From Azospirillaceae bacterium (GTDB taxonomy: Bacteria > Pseudomonadota > Alphaproteobacteria > Azospirillales > Azospirillaceae): a stretch of DNA of 64,000 bases. The position numbers were made by a program, and so were the translations under genes. The notes under the pieces were generated by a model, which saw nothing but the letters and a program-made list of their open reading frames with translations, made no database searches and was not told the origin of the DNA. The stretch's first letter is position 1, and each line of letters opens with the position of its first letter. The stretch lies in NCBI GenBank assembly GCA_031291675.1, contig JARLIO010000076.1:1-64000 (forward strand), in the 5' to 3' direction. Of this stretch, positions 1-9,495 are shown piece after piece.

Positions 1-3000
1 AACGGGTCGACGTACTCTATAGTCGTGTCGAGACGATCGTGCAGGGTGATCTGCGGCAGTTGGGTGCGACCGTGCCCGAATATGTGACCGCGGTGCAGAA
101 ACTGAAGGCGTACCTTGCCGGGATCGATGCCACCTGGGGAGAGGGCGCGCCGCCGATTGACGTGGTCCGGACCACGGTCGAGGACGGGCTGCTGCTGCGC
201 CCGATCATCCACGACATGGTCCTGGTCGTGCAGCATCATGTCGCGGCACGCCTCAACGATCTGCGGGTCACCACCCTGCAGAAGGTCAATTTTATCGCCT
301 ATGGCTATCTGTTTCTCGTGGTTACGGTGATTGGGGGCGCGTTTGCCGTTTATCGCTTTTTCCGCTCCAGTGAGGAGCGCCGTCTGGCGGCGATTACCGA
401 TTCGATTCCCGGCGCGGTGTTTCAGCTTCACGAGGAAACCGATGGCACTCTTCGTTATCAGTTCGTCAACCGCTATTTCGCTGAGATTCGTGGTTATCGT
501 CCCGGGACGTTGCAGAGCCGGGATGATAGTGGTGCCGGGCTGCTGTCGCTGATCATTCCCGAGGATCGTGATTCGGTGCGCCAGCGCTTGCAGGCGATCG
601 ACGTCGACAAGACGACGATTGACGTGGAGTTCCAGATCGAGCACCCGAAACGGGGGCGGCGCTGGCTCAATCTTCGTGCCGCGGGCCGACGCGAGGATGG
701 CCTTGATCTCAGCGGCGTGTTTTTCGATATCACCGAGCGCAAAGATCAGGAAGCGGCGGTTGCCGCTGCGAATGCCGAGGCCAAACGCCTGTCAGAACAA
801 TTGGTCGATCTGACCGACGCAATTCCCGGTGCCGTGTTCCAGATGATCATGCGCCGTGACGGTCAGCGCCGCTATCTGTTCGTCAGCCGCAAGGTCAAGG
901 ATCTTCATGGTGTGTCGGCGGCTCGTTTGCTGCACTCCGAGGACGTGACATCCGACGAATTCTCGAGTGTCGGCGTGGAATTCCGCACGGTCCTGGCCGC
1001 CCGGTATCGGGACAGTCTGGAGAGTCTGGCCCCGATCGACATCGATTGCCCAGCCGGATCCGCCGGCACGACAAAGTGGGTCAAGACACTGGCGACGGCA
1101 CGCCGCACCGCCGACGGCGGTGCGCTGTTCAGCGGCGTGTGGCTCGATGTCACCGAGATGAAGCGCCAGTCCGAGGCTCTGGAAGAGGCGCGCGCGCAGG
1201 CCGAAGCCGCCGCGGCAGCGAAATCATCGTTTCTGGCGATGATGAGCCATGAAATCCGCACGCCGATGAATGGCGTGATGACGATGGCCGATCTGCTGGA
1301 GCAGACCGATCTCAGCCAGGACCAGCGGGCGATGACCTCGATCATCCGGTCCTCCGCCGCCGCGCTGTTGATCGTCATCAACGATATTCTCGATTTTTCC
1401 AAGATCGAAGCCGGCAAGCTGGATATCGAGAGCATTCCATTTTCGCTGGTCAATATCATTGAGGAAGTCGGGGAACTTCTGGCCCCGCGCGCCGAGGAAA
1501 AAGGGATCGATCTGACGATCGAACTGGATCCCGCCTTGCCGGATTGGATTGTCGGTGATCCGGTCCGGGTTCGCCAGGTGCTGTGGAACCTCACCGGCAA
1601 CGCCTTGAAGTTCACCGAAAAGGGCGGCGTTGCGGTCCGGGCGATGGTGGCCGCGGCCGGGTCGCCCCTGCGGTCGCCAGCCGGGATCCGGTTGGAAATC
1701 GTCGACACCGGCATCGGCATGACCCCGGAACAACGTGCCCGGCTGTTTCAGCCGTTTCATCAGGCCGATGGCTCGACCTCGCGGCGGTTCGGTGGCACGG
1801 GCCTGGGGCTCAGCATTTCACGGCGGTTGTGCGACCTGATGGGAGGTGCAATCGGTTGCATCTCCGAACCCGGGAAGGGCTCGACATTCTGGTTTGAACT
1901 TCCCGTGATCGCTGCAACCGCGGCGGATGATCCGGCGGGGCCGGAAATCGGTGACGCGCGCGTCGCCGTGATCGGGGCATCGGGTGGCCATCGCGACGCC
2001 TTGGCCAATGCTTTGGCCTGGGGCGGAATCCATAGCGTGACCTGGATTGCCGAGGACGAGTCGCAAGCCGGGCTGCGCGAGCTCGCTCAAGCTGCGGCGC
2101 CCGATGTCGTTTTGTTGTTCGCCCTGTCCAGTGGCGGCGCGACACTCTCCCTGGCGGCGACGCTGCCCTTTGATCCTGCATTCGCGGCAACCCGGTTCGT
2201 TCTGGTCGCGCCGCGGGCTCTGGCCTCGACCCTGGACGCCGCGTTGCGTCGCGGGGTGTTTGCGACAATCGCCATTCCGATCCGGCGGGCGCGGTTGCGT
2301 CAGGTCATCGCTGCGGCGTTGGGGCGGGCTGATCTGGATCCGCGGGAGCGGCCGCTCGAGCCTGATGTCTTCGTGCCACCGGCGGTGGCCGAGGCCCGCG
2401 CCGCCGGTGCGTTGATTCTGGTTGCCGAGGACAATGCGACCAATCGTGTCGTTCTGGGGCGTCTGCTGGATCGGTTGGGTTACGCCCATGAAATGGCCGT
2501 CGATGGCAAACAGGCCCTTGAGGTTTGGCGTGGTGGTGGCCACGGGCTGCTGCTGACCGACTTTCATATGCCGGAGATGGATGGGTTCGCCTTGAGCCAA
2601 GCCATCCGCACCGCCGAGGCGGCGGAAGGCCGGGCGCGGATGCCCATTGTCGCGATCACCGCCGATGCTTTGCCGGGAACCCGGCAGATCTGTCTCGATT
2701 GCGGCATGGATGACTATCTGACCAAGCCGATCGAGCGGGCGGCTTTGATCGGTTGCCTGGGGCGCTATCTGCCCCAGGCCGAACCGCTGCGCCGTCGCGG
2801 GTTGCCGGGGGTGGCGGTGGCCACGCCGGCTGTCGTTCAGCCCGAAACGCGGCCAGCGCCCCTGGTCGATCCGCAAATCTTCGATGTCGAGCGTTTCTCC
2901 GAGACCTTCGGCGGTGTCGATGCGGAGGCGCAGGCGTTCCTGCGGTCATTCCTGCAGTCGCTGCCCGACATGTTGGCCCGGATCGATCGGGCCCTGGCGG

Positions 3001-3227
3001 CGGGCGATCTGATCGAGGTGCGCGAGGCGGCGCACAATGTCAAAGGGGCGGCACGCTCAATCGGTGCGGTGCGGATGGGCCAGTTGGCGTCCGATCTCCA
3101 GGATGCCGCCGATGAGGACGATGCCATGACCGCCGAATTGCTGGTCAGTCTGCTTGAGCCGACCCGGGAGGAACTCGACGCCGCGCTGGCGTCGCTCCTC
3201 GATCCGGTGCCGGTCCCGGCATTCTGA
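1..3227 (+). CDS. Hybrid sensor histidine kinase/response regulator with HPt domain (5' end outside window)
   Basis: Membrane-bound multi-step phosphorelay kinase. The frame is open from base 3, so the true start lies to the left; residues here count from the GTG at base 39. Order: end of an extracytoplasmic sensor region, a membrane segment (about 85-108), two PAS domains (about 115-233 and 258-375, both with SIPGAVFQ/AIPGAVFQ-type starts), HisKA with SHEIRTPMNG and phospho-acceptor His404, HATPase_c with N box NLTGNALKF and glycine boxes DTGIGM and GGTGLGLS, a degenerate receiver-like segment (about 645-770) without a clear phospho-Asp, a true receiver (phospho-Asp841 in LLTDFHMPEMDG, Lys in LTKP), and a C-terminal HPt domain with HNVKG His999. 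The full His-Asp-His relay is therefore intact in one chain. No partner or output gene is adjacent, so the signal is unknown. Confidence 0.93.
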   Translation, partial: RVDVLYSRVETIVQGDLRQLGATVPEYVTAVQKLKAYLAGIDATWGEGAPPIDVVRTTVEDGLLLRPIIHDMVLVVQHHVAARLNDLRVTTLQKVNFIAYGYLFLVVTVIGGAFAVYRFFRSSEERRLAAITDSIPGAVFQLHEETDGTLRYQFVNRYFAEIRGYRPGTLQSRDDSGAGLLSLIIPEDRDSVRQRLQAIDVDKTTIDVEFQIEHPKRGRRWLNLRAAGRREDGLDLSGVFFDITERKDQEAAVAAANAEAKRLSEQLVDLTDAIPGAVFQMIMRRDGQRRYLFVSRKVKDLHGVSAARLLHSEDVTSDEFSSVGVEFRTVLAARYRDSLESLAPIDIDCPAGSAGTTKWVKTLATARRTADGGALFSGVWLDVTEMKRQSEALEEARAQAEAAAAAKSSFLAMMSHEIRTPMNGVMTMADLLEQTDLSQDQRAMTSIIRSSAAALLIVINDILDFSKIEAGKLDIESIPFSLVNIIEEVGELLAPRAEEKGIDLTIELDPALPDWIVGDPVRVRQVLWNLTGNALKFTEKGGVAVRAMVAAAGSPLRSPAGIRLEIVDTGIGMTPEQRARLFQPFHQADGSTSRRFGGTGLGLSISRRLCDLMGGAIGCISEPGKGSTFWFELPVIAATAADDPAGPEIGDARVAVIGASGGHRDALANALAWGGIHSVTWIAEDESQAGLRELAQAAAPDVVLLFALSSGGATLSLAATLPFDPAFAATRFVLVAPRALASTLDAALRRGVFATIAIPIRRARLRQVIAAALGRADLDPRERPLEPDVFVPPAVAEARAAGALILVAEDNATNRVVLGRLLDRLGYAHEMAVDGKQALEVWRGGGHGLLLTDFHMPEMDGFALSQAIRTAEAAEGRARMPIVAITADALPGTRQICLDCGMDDYLTKPIERAALIGCLGRYLPQAEPLRRRGLPGVAVATPAVVQPETRPAPLVDPQIFDVERFSETFGGVDAEAQAFLRSFLQSLPDMLARIDRALAAGDLIEVREAAHNVKGAARSIGAVRMGQLASDLQDAADEDDAMTAELLVSLLEPTREELDAALASLLDPVPVPAF

Positions 3228-3246
3228 TGCCAATCCGCGCGGCGCC

Positions 3247-3714
3247 TCAGTGATCGCGGTTGGCGATCGGCGTCGCCAGCTGCTTTGCCATCAGCGGATC
3301 GCCACGCTTCGTGGCCCCGGTCGCAACAAAGCCCAGGCGGCGATAGAAATCGGGGACCGCCGCGCCCAGCATCAGCTGTGAGGCGCCCAGTCGCAAGGCC
3401 TCGCGCTCAATCCGCGCCAGCAGCGCGGTTGCGATGCCCCGGCCGCGATAGGCCGGGACCACGAAGACGGCGGAAACCCAGGGACCCGGGGCATCCTCGG
3501 TGTCCTCGAAGGGAACGAGGCTGGTGGTGCCGACCGGAACCCCGCCACAGATCGCGACCAGCCCCAGGGGAAGCCGGTCGATGTTGGTGCGGGCGGTGAC
3601 GCGGGCGACATAATCCGCGAACGTCCGCTCCGGACGCCGATAACCCCAGGTCTCGAACATCCATGTTGCGACGACCGGAATGAGCTCCCGATGGTTTGCC
3701 AGATAGTCGATCAT
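3247..3714 (-). CDS. GNAT-family N-acetyltransferase
   Basis: A 155-residue single-domain acetyltransferase of the GNAT fold. The acetyl-CoA pyrophosphate loop is visible as YRGRGIATAL (residues 89-98), preceded by the beta-4 strand VSAVFVVP and followed by the AVPDFYRRLGF motif typical of the C-terminal half. The length is normal for a small GNAT. Substrate is not predictable from sequence. It sits convergent to the hybrid kinase gene, with only 19 bases between stop codons, and is followed upstream by the PEPC-like gene on the same strand about 124 bp away, so co-transcription with that gene is possible but not shown. Confidence 0.88.
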   Translation of the reverse strand: MIDYLANHRELIPVVATWMFETWGYRRPERTFADYVARVTARTNIDRLPLGLVAICGGVPVGTTSLVPFEDTEDAPGPWVSAVFVVPAYRGRGIATALLARIEREALRLGASQLMLGAAVPDFYRRLGFVATGATKRGDPLMAKQLATPIANRDH

Positions 3715-3838
3715 TTCGAAGCCGGATGAGTCCGGGTTTGATCGGCTAATTCATTGATAAGCATTTATGTTCTCAGATCATTCTGGTTTCGTAACAAGAT
3801 GGCCGTGGAACCGATCGAACGCTGTCGCGCCCGGATAC

Positions 3839-6835
3839 CTAACCGAAGAAGCCGATGCGCTGGGTGATTGCGGAGCCGACACGGCGAATCAGGCTGTGAA
3901 GCCCGGCCAGGGGCTTGAGCAGCCGTTCATTTTCCTGACTGTAGTTCTGGGTTTCATCGCTGACATAGGTGGCGGTTTCGCCAAAGCCATCATCGATGGC
4001 GTTCTGGCCGGTGGAGGGGAAGATCTTGGCCAGAATGTCGACCGCACCCTGGACGTCGAGATGCAGGATCTGTTGCATCACCCGTTCCCAGGTCGTGCTG
4101 TGCTGGCTGGAGAAGGGCGGGATGTGCGTGGCCATCAGGAAGACCTCGTGCATCAGGGCCAGGCGGATGGCATGCAGGACCTTCAGGCCGGTTTGATCGA
4201 TACGCTCGGCGAACCGGGTCGTGTCCGTGCGTTCCAGCCCTTGCTCGACCAGACAGAAGTCGCGATACAGCTTGCGGAATACCACCCGCTTGCGGACGTG
4301 CAGCCGGCTGTCCTCAAGAAACGCCGCGAGGCGCAGCATTTCGTCGGCCCGGTGTCGGTCATCGGTATGGGCGGCGCGCAGCAGCCAGGTCGCGGGGTCA
4401 AGCGCGTCGATATAGGCCCGCAGCGCATCGGGGGCCGCGATCGCCACGCCATATTCGACCATCCCGATCAACAGGCGAAACCGGGGCGAGCGTTGGTACA
4501 GGTCGGTGAAGCGGCGCGGATCCTTGTCGATTGCGGCGCCGACCCCGCCCACGGTATTGGCCGGCAAACCCAACTGCTGCAGGATCGCGTTGTGGGGAAT
4601 CGCCCGGATCTGGCTGGCCGAGGCATGATCGATATCCTCGGTGCTTTCGTGTTGGCGCTTCAGGGCGCGGCTTCCTGACGCAAACAGCAGATTGGCGCCG
4701 AACGAATGCAGCAGCACGCCATAGCTGCTGTCCGTCATCAGAGAGACCTGGAACTCCTTCACTGTTGTGAAGAATTCCGTGATGTAATCCGGGTCCTGAT
4801 AGAACGGATCGTCCGGTAATGTCGTTGTCTCATCGAGGGTCTGTTCAAGAATGCGCGTGACCACGGCAAACGCCGCCGGGGTTGTGATAAAATACTGGTA
4901 GCCGTCGCCGCCCTGGAAGCTGACTTCCTGTTTGAACTTGACGCGTTGTTCGGCCATGAAGGCGCGGGTATAGGGGCTGGAGATGTAGTCCAGGCGCTCG
5001 CGGAAACTGCCGGGATGAGCGCCGCGGCCGATGGATTCGCCGTGGGTATCGAAAATGATCAGCTGGATCGTGGTCAGGCCGTGCTTGGGAAGCAGCCGCG
5101 TCAAGCGCAACCGCAACCGTTCGATCGAGGCTGAGGCCGGTGTCTGTCCCAGATAGCGGCCGGCATCAGAAAAGCCGGTCTGGATGCACAGCCGTCCCCG
5201 GGCCAGGACATAGGCGCGGTAATGCGGATTGTCGAGCAACTGGTCGATGATCCGGCTGCCGGCTTCGAGGGCCTTTTCGGTTTCGAACAGGGGGCTGATG
5301 TCGATCTGGTCGGCAATCCCGAACAGCCTGGCGTAGTAAAGCGCGGTCAGGGTCGTGAAGGCGGACTCGCATTCGGCGATCAGAAACCGAACCGGGGTCG
5401 CGGCATCCGCGTATCTCAGCATCTGTGCCACGATCATGAACAGGCGCTTGGCCGAGGTCCGCTCGGCGATGAGCGAGCCGAAATTGATCGTGACCGGCTG
5501 GACCTTGTCGAGCAGTTCGTTGAGCGCGGTCAGATAGCTTTGCCGATAACGCGGGTCCTCGGGCGCGGTCTCCAGCGCGACCGCCTTGCGGATCGCGTTA
5601 TGCAGTTGGGTGGCATTGATCCGGACATGGGTGTGGGCCATGCCGAGCCCGTAATTCGCCAATTCGGCGCGGAGCACGCAGAGCCGGTGCAAGGCGGGCG
5701 TGACGTCCGGACTGTTGCCGGCCAGGCGCAGGATCCGATCGACCAGTTCGATGGCCTGGGCGCTGTCGATCAGGCGCAGGCTGCGCCCCTCATGCATGCG
5801 ACGGGCGACGTGCTGGATCCCGGCAATCCCAGAGGCATCCGCGGCATCCGGGGCGGAGAAGGCGGCAATCTCGTTGTCGGTTTCGTTGATCGCCAGGGCC
5901 AGCCGCGATTCGAGCAGATCGAGGGTGTGGCGGATCTCCTCGATGCTGGGAACCACGGCACGGATCGCACGAAGTTCCGCACGGTAATGCCGCAATTGCC
6001 GGACCTGGACCACCAGCCGCTTGCGCAGCGTGTCGGTCCAGTGGATGTCGGAGCGGCCATCCAGATCATAGCCGACCCAGCTGGCGATTGTGATCAGGCG
6101 GGGGCGCAGTTCCGTCCAGCGGTCGGGATAACAGGTCTCGGCAACCTCGAAAATGAGCCGGTAGAGCCGGCGTATCGCGTCCTGGGCATGGCCGATCGCG
6201 AGCAGGGACAGTCCATGCTCGCGCGTCAGACTGAGGTCTGTGTCCGGTTGGTGGGGACGGGCGGCAACGCGCTCCAGGATGTCTTGGGGGGCCAAGGGCG
6301 GCTCATTTTCCGCGGTCCGTCCCAGCGCCAGTGTCGTCAGCGCCCGCATCAACGATTCTGACAGGTTGAAGGTTGGGTGGGCGGTAAAGACGATGCCGAA
6401 CACCTCGCGGCTGACCGCGTCGCGAAAGCTCTCGAACGGGACGATCTCACCGCCGCGCTCCGCGAGGCCGCGAACCAGTCGGGTCAGGGTCTCGTCATTG
6501 GCGGCTTCGTCCGTGGTTCCGAGATAATCGGCGAGGCGGGCGGCACGGTCGACAAAGCCGGTAACCGACAGATATTGGATCAGTTGCTCGATCGTCGCGT
6601 AGTCGAGCGTGCCTTGGTGCAACCGCCGTGACAGATCGATGGCCAGAAGCTGCACCGGGTTGGCAAACGGATCGTTGGTCGCCGCGCTGGTCAGGCGTTC
6701 CAGTGTCGTCGCCAGTTCACTCGCCAGGCCGGCCAGGTCAGCACGCTGCGTCGGCGGAAAAATCACGCCTGCCTCAAGCAGCGGCCAGGTCGATTTTTGG
6801 TCCCAAAATTCGGTCTTGGCGCTGTTGTCGGGCAT
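3839..6835 (-). CDS. Divergent phosphoenolpyruvate carboxylase-family protein
   Basis: A 998-residue protein that is recognisably PEPC-like along most of its length but altered at the catalytic signatures. The family landmarks are FTAHPTF (150-156; normal enzymes have TAHPTE), SWVGYDLDG (252-260; normally WxGGDRDGNP), ISPLFETEKAL (513-523, the conserved PLFET block), GFSDAG (554-559; normally GYSDSxKDxG), HGESIGRG (598-605; normally HGRGGSIGRGG, so two residues and the first Arg are missing), and QIRAIPHN near residue 760 (normally LRAIPW). If active it would carboxylate PEP to oxaloacetate with bicarbonate. With these changes it could instead be a different or regulatory enzyme. It is probably monocistronic, with 537 bp of non-coding DNA upstream. 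The start is an ATG with a GGAGA-like site in front. Confidence 0.7.
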   Translation of the reverse strand: MPDNSAKTEFWDQKSTWPLLEAGVIFPPTQRADLAGLASELATTLERLTSAATNDPFANPVQLLAIDLSRRLHQGTLDYATIEQLIQYLSVTGFVDRAARLADYLGTTDEAANDETLTRLVRGLAERGGEIVPFESFRDAVSREVFGIVFTAHPTFNLSESLMRALTTLALGRTAENEPPLAPQDILERVAARPHQPDTDLSLTREHGLSLLAIGHAQDAIRRLYRLIFEVAETCYPDRWTELRPRLITIASWVGYDLDGRSDIHWTDTLRKRLVVQVRQLRHYRAELRAIRAVVPSIEEIRHTLDLLESRLALAINETDNEIAAFSAPDAADASGIAGIQHVARRMHEGRSLRLIDSAQAIELVDRILRLAGNSPDVTPALHRLCVLRAELANYGLGMAHTHVRINATQLHNAIRKAVALETAPEDPRYRQSYLTALNELLDKVQPVTINFGSLIAERTSAKRLFMIVAQMLRYADAATPVRFLIAECESAFTTLTALYYARLFGIADQIDISPLFETEKALEAGSRIIDQLLDNPHYRAYVLARGRLCIQTGFSDAGRYLGQTPASASIERLRLRLTRLLPKHGLTTIQLIIFDTHGESIGRGAHPGSFRERLDYISSPYTRAFMAEQRVKFKQEVSFQGGDGYQYFITTPAAFAVVTRILEQTLDETTTLPDDPFYQDPDYITEFFTTVKEFQVSLMTDSSYGVLLHSFGANLLFASGSRALKRQHESTEDIDHASASQIRAIPHNAILQQLGLPANTVGGVGAAIDKDPRRFTDLYQRSPRFRLLIGMVEYGVAIAAPDALRAYIDALDPATWLLRAAHTDDRHRADEMLRLAAFLEDSRLHVRKRVVFRKLYRDFCLVEQGLERTDTTRFAERIDQTGLKVLHAIRLALMHEVFLMATHIPPFSSQHSTTWERVMQQILHLDVQGAVDILAKIFPSTGQNAIDDGFGETATYVSDETQNYSQENERLLKPLAGLHSLIRRVGSAITQRIGFFG

Positions 6836-7189
6836 GGGGCCGGTCTCCTTACGTTGCGTTGCAAAAGATTGTGAGCAATGCCGGGAGCTGTCAACGGTGT
6901 CCTTCGAACGGACGCGGTTACACTTTCGCGAGGACGCGGGGTGACGATCGATGACACGACTTTAGCGTTGCGACCGGCTGTAATCAAATGTTCGGGAAAA
7001 GCCGTCGTCACCGTGAAATCGGAAACACAGGGCGGCGATATATCAGTGCTTGCGCACGGGTCGCGATAACACCGCACGGGATTTCAATGAGAACGCCACC
7101 GGAATTCCGCCGATGGACCCGATCCCGGACCCCGGTCACTTCAAATCAGCACCATGCTGGCGCGATTGGAGAAAAAAATGTAGAGTGTC

Positions 7190-7203
7190 TTGACGCAAAT
7201 CAT
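7190..7203. promoter_or_regulatory. Putative FNR/FixK-type box in the upstream region of usp
   Basis: TTGACGCAAATCAT matches the Crp/Fnr-family pattern TTGAY-N4-RTCAA at 9 of 10 defined positions. It lies about 170 bp before the universal stress gene, a gene class often under Fnr/FixK control. The rest of the 537-bp gap 6836-7372 shows no gene I can support. A single near-match in a long gap may be chance. Confidence 0.3.
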
Positions 7204-7372
7204 AGGCTTGACCGGTGCAAGGCGATAGCGTGGCGTTGATGGGCGAGGTTTCGCCGAGAGGCATTGGCGCCGTTGCGGCGCGAGCGAGGTCAGGGGACCC
7301 GGGAAACCGGCATGTTCCTGCGATGGGGCGCAAATCGCGAGCCTGACGAAATTTGGAACGGAGGCCCATGCA

Positions 7373-8239
7373 ATGGCAATCAAGACAGTCCTGGTGCCGG
7401 TGACCGGAACGAGCGCCGACCTCGCGGCGCTGCGCTGTGCGTTCACGGTAGGCCGCACCCACGATGCGCATGTCAACGCGCTGTTCGTCCGTTCCGATCC
7501 ACGGGATGCGATACCCATGCTTGGCGAAGGTTTGTCGGGCGCGTTGGTCGAGGAAATCACCGAGGCCGCGCGGGTGCGTGCCGATGACGAAGCCCATGCG
7601 GCACGGCGCGGCTTCGACGAGGTCGTGGCCGAATTCGATGTGCCGATTGTGCAGCGTGCCGATGGCGTCACCCGGTTTTCGGTCGGGTGGAGCGATATTA
7701 CCGGGCGAACCGAGGATGTTGTCGTCCAGACCGGTCGGCTCAGCGATGTCCTGGTCTTTGCGCATGCCGCGGCCGACAGCACGTCGCCGGCCTTTGTCAC
7801 CCTGCAGACCGCGCTGATGAGCGCAGGGCGCCCGCTGCTGCTGGCACCGGCCAAGTCCTGGCCGGCGATTGGCAGCACGATTGCGCTGGCGTGGAATGGT
7901 CAGGCCGAGTCTGCCCGGGCCGTGTTCGGGGCGATGCCGTTCGTGCGCAAGGCCAAGGCGGTTCACATTCTGACCGTGGCGACGATGCGTACCAAGGGCT
8001 CGGCGGCGGAGCAGCTCTCGGATTATCTGGCCTGGCATGGGATTGCAACCGAGGTGCATGAATTGAACGCTCAGAGTGAGCCGGTTGGCGCGCTGATCTT
8101 GCGGCAGAGTGCCGTGGTTGGGGCCAATCTTCTGGTGATGGGCGGCTATGGCCACAGCCGGGTGCGCGAACTGATCCTGGGCGGCGTCACGCGCTATGTT
8201 CTGACGAACACCGCCATGCCGGTTCTGATGTCGCATTGA
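7373..8239 (+). CDS. Universal stress protein, tandem UspA domains
   Basis: A 288-residue cytoplasmic protein of two Usp domains. The N-terminal one begins KTVLVPVTGTSAD but lacks the nucleotide-binding signature. The C-terminal one begins STIALAWNG and ends with MGGYGHSRVRELILGG, which fits the G-2X-G-9X-G ATP-binding motif of UspA proteins, although the residue after the last G is G rather than S/T. Two-domain Usps of about 280 residues are common in proteobacteria and act in survival under starvation, low oxygen or oxidative stress. The ATG is preceded by GGAGG at a normal distance. The gene stands alone; a possible Fnr-type box lies upstream. Confidence 0.9.
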   Translation: MAIKTVLVPVTGTSADLAALRCAFTVGRTHDAHVNALFVRSDPRDAIPMLGEGLSGALVEEITEAARVRADDEAHAARRGFDEVVAEFDVPIVQRADGVTRFSVGWSDITGRTEDVVVQTGRLSDVLVFAHAAADSTSPAFVTLQTALMSAGRPLLLAPAKSWPAIGSTIALAWNGQAESARAVFGAMPFVRKAKAVHILTVATMRTKGSAAEQLSDYLAWHGIATEVHELNAQSEPVGALILRQSAVVGANLLVMGGYGHSRVRELILGGVTRYVLTNTAMPVLMSH

Positions 8240-8513
8240 CGGCGGTGCGTCTTTGCGGCATGGCTAAACCACGATGTTATTCTCCCGGCGATCGGCCTAA
8301 AGGGTAAATCGCCGGAAGAACAGAGCATTAGAAGAGAAGCAAGAATCGATCCGATAACTTGTCCTTTTGGGCATCGGTTCTTAAGTTGCGGCCGGTGCTT
8401 TATCGCTGTTTGCAGGGTGTGGTGGCGCCTTTCCCGTGTCATTTCTCCGGTTCCCGGCTCGGCCGTGCACCGGAACCGACGGCACAAGGCGTGTCCGAAA
8501 ATGGAGGGAAATG

Positions 8514-8804
8514 ATGAGTACCGTACAAGAAAACAGCATGCGTGAGGATGATTTCGGCCCTGGCAATCTCAGTGTTGACGAGGTGCTGGCGTTGGCGGAA
8601 TACGAGCATGCGCCGCACATTGGTGCCAAGGAACTGGGTGACAGCCTGCTGCACTCGTCTCAGGGCCAGTGGCGCATCCGTCGTTTCATCATCGATCAGA
8701 TCGAGGTCTCCAAGGCTCGCGGTGACGCGGCCCGGGCAGCCCGTCTCTCTGGGATTCTGCGGCATTTCGTTCAGCGGTTTCCCAATACCGGCTCGCTGAT
8801 CTGA
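8514..8804 (+). CDS. Small conserved-looking hypothetical protein (96 aa)
   Basis: Not a family I recognise. The predicted protein is acidic at the N terminus and helical and basic in the second half (RRFIIDQIEVSKARGDAARA, then a short HFVQRF tail). It has no signal peptide or membrane segment. Two in-frame ATGs lie at 8511 and 8514; GGAGGG at 8503-8508 is better spaced for 8514, so that start is used. A much longer upstream extension of the frame back to 8436 has no ribosome site and is not included. It lies between the universal stress gene and the cytochrome c gene, all on the same strand but with gaps of about 180-270 bp, so it is probably an independent unit. Confidence 0.7.
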   Translation: MSTVQENSMREDDFGPGNLSVDEVLALAEYEHAPHIGAKELGDSLLHSSQGQWRIRRFIIDQIEVSKARGDAARAARLSGILRHFVQRFPNTGSLI

Positions 8805-8985
8805 TCGGGCGCCGTGTGCTCTCAGCTGTTTCAGCCGGTGTTGCGGATCCGCAGCCGGGTCGCAGGGATATTGTGCCGGGCTAGGTGGGGATGAGAATCT
8901 CCCCACGGCTGCCCGGGTTTCGGTGTAAGGTACGCCGCTCGAAAAAAACCAGGCAAATGCCGGTCCTTGCGATGGGATAGACCAG

Positions 8986-9360
8986 ATGAGACAAGTGTTG
9001 TTCAGCGTAGCATTAGGTTTTGGTTTGATCAGCGGGCTGGCGACGGCCCAGGCGGCGGACCCGGCGGCCGGAGAAAAGGTCTTCGCTTTGTGCCGGACCT
9101 GCCACACGCTCGAAGCCGGAAAAAATCGTGTTGGCCCGTCATTGCATGGCCTGTTTGGCCGCAAATCGGGTTCGATTGAAGGCTTCGCTTATTCGCCGGC
9201 CATGAAGAATGCCGACATCACCTGGGACGAGACCACGCTCGACAAATACCTGACCGATCCCAAAGCGCTGGTTGTTGGCAACAAGATGGCGTTTGCCGGC
9301 GTGAAAAAGGATGAGGATCGTCAGAACCTGATCGCCTATCTCAAGGGCGCGACTCAGTAA
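8986..9360 (+). CDS. Class I c-type cytochrome (cytochrome c2/c550-like), periplasmic
   Basis: A 124-residue small soluble cytochrome c. A Sec signal peptide (residues 1-23, cleavage after AQA) directs it to the periplasm. The haem is attached at CRTCH (Cys36, Cys39, His40), and Met101 in GNKMAFAG is the likely sixth iron ligand. The PSLHGLFGRKSG and FAYSPAMKN segments are typical of the cytochrome c/c2 family. It would shuttle electrons between the bc1 complex and terminal reductases or oxidases; the nos cluster about 50 kb away could be one user, which is inference only. The gene is monocistronic and followed by a strong GC hairpin. Confidence 0.94.
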   Translation: MRQVLFSVALGFGLISGLATAQAADPAAGEKVFALCRTCHTLEAGKNRVGPSLHGLFGRKSGSIEGFAYSPAMKNADITWDETTLDKYLTDPKALVVGNKMAFAGVKKDEDRQNLIAYLKGATQ

Positions 9361-9397
9361 GCAAACCTGCTGTCGAGGGCTGGCTCTGACGACCCCA

Positions 9398-9433
9398 CCG
9401 GGCCGGGCGGCACCCTGAAACCGCCCGGCCCGG
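9398..9433 (+). terminator. GC-rich hairpin after the cytochrome c gene
   Basis: A perfect 13-bp inverted repeat (CCGGGCCGGGCGG at 9398-9410 and its complement at 9421-9433) with a 10-base loop, 38 bp after the cytochrome stop. There is no T-run after it on either strand, so it may end or stabilise the transcript rather than act as a classical intrinsic terminator. It also lies just beyond the 3' end of pepN on the other strand. Confidence 0.45.
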
Positions 9434-9495
9434 CGGACCCGTCGGAACGGGACCGGCGGGGTGGCATCGCCGGCAGCGGCGTTGGGAACCGGGGA

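Noticed and set aside
3767-6361. Long plus-strand open frames (303 and 379 codons) opposite the PEPC-like gene
   Set aside because: They are antisense to a gene with clear family motifs, have no ribosome sites, and their translation is low-complexity Gly/Arg/Gln-rich sequence typical of GC-rich shadow frames.
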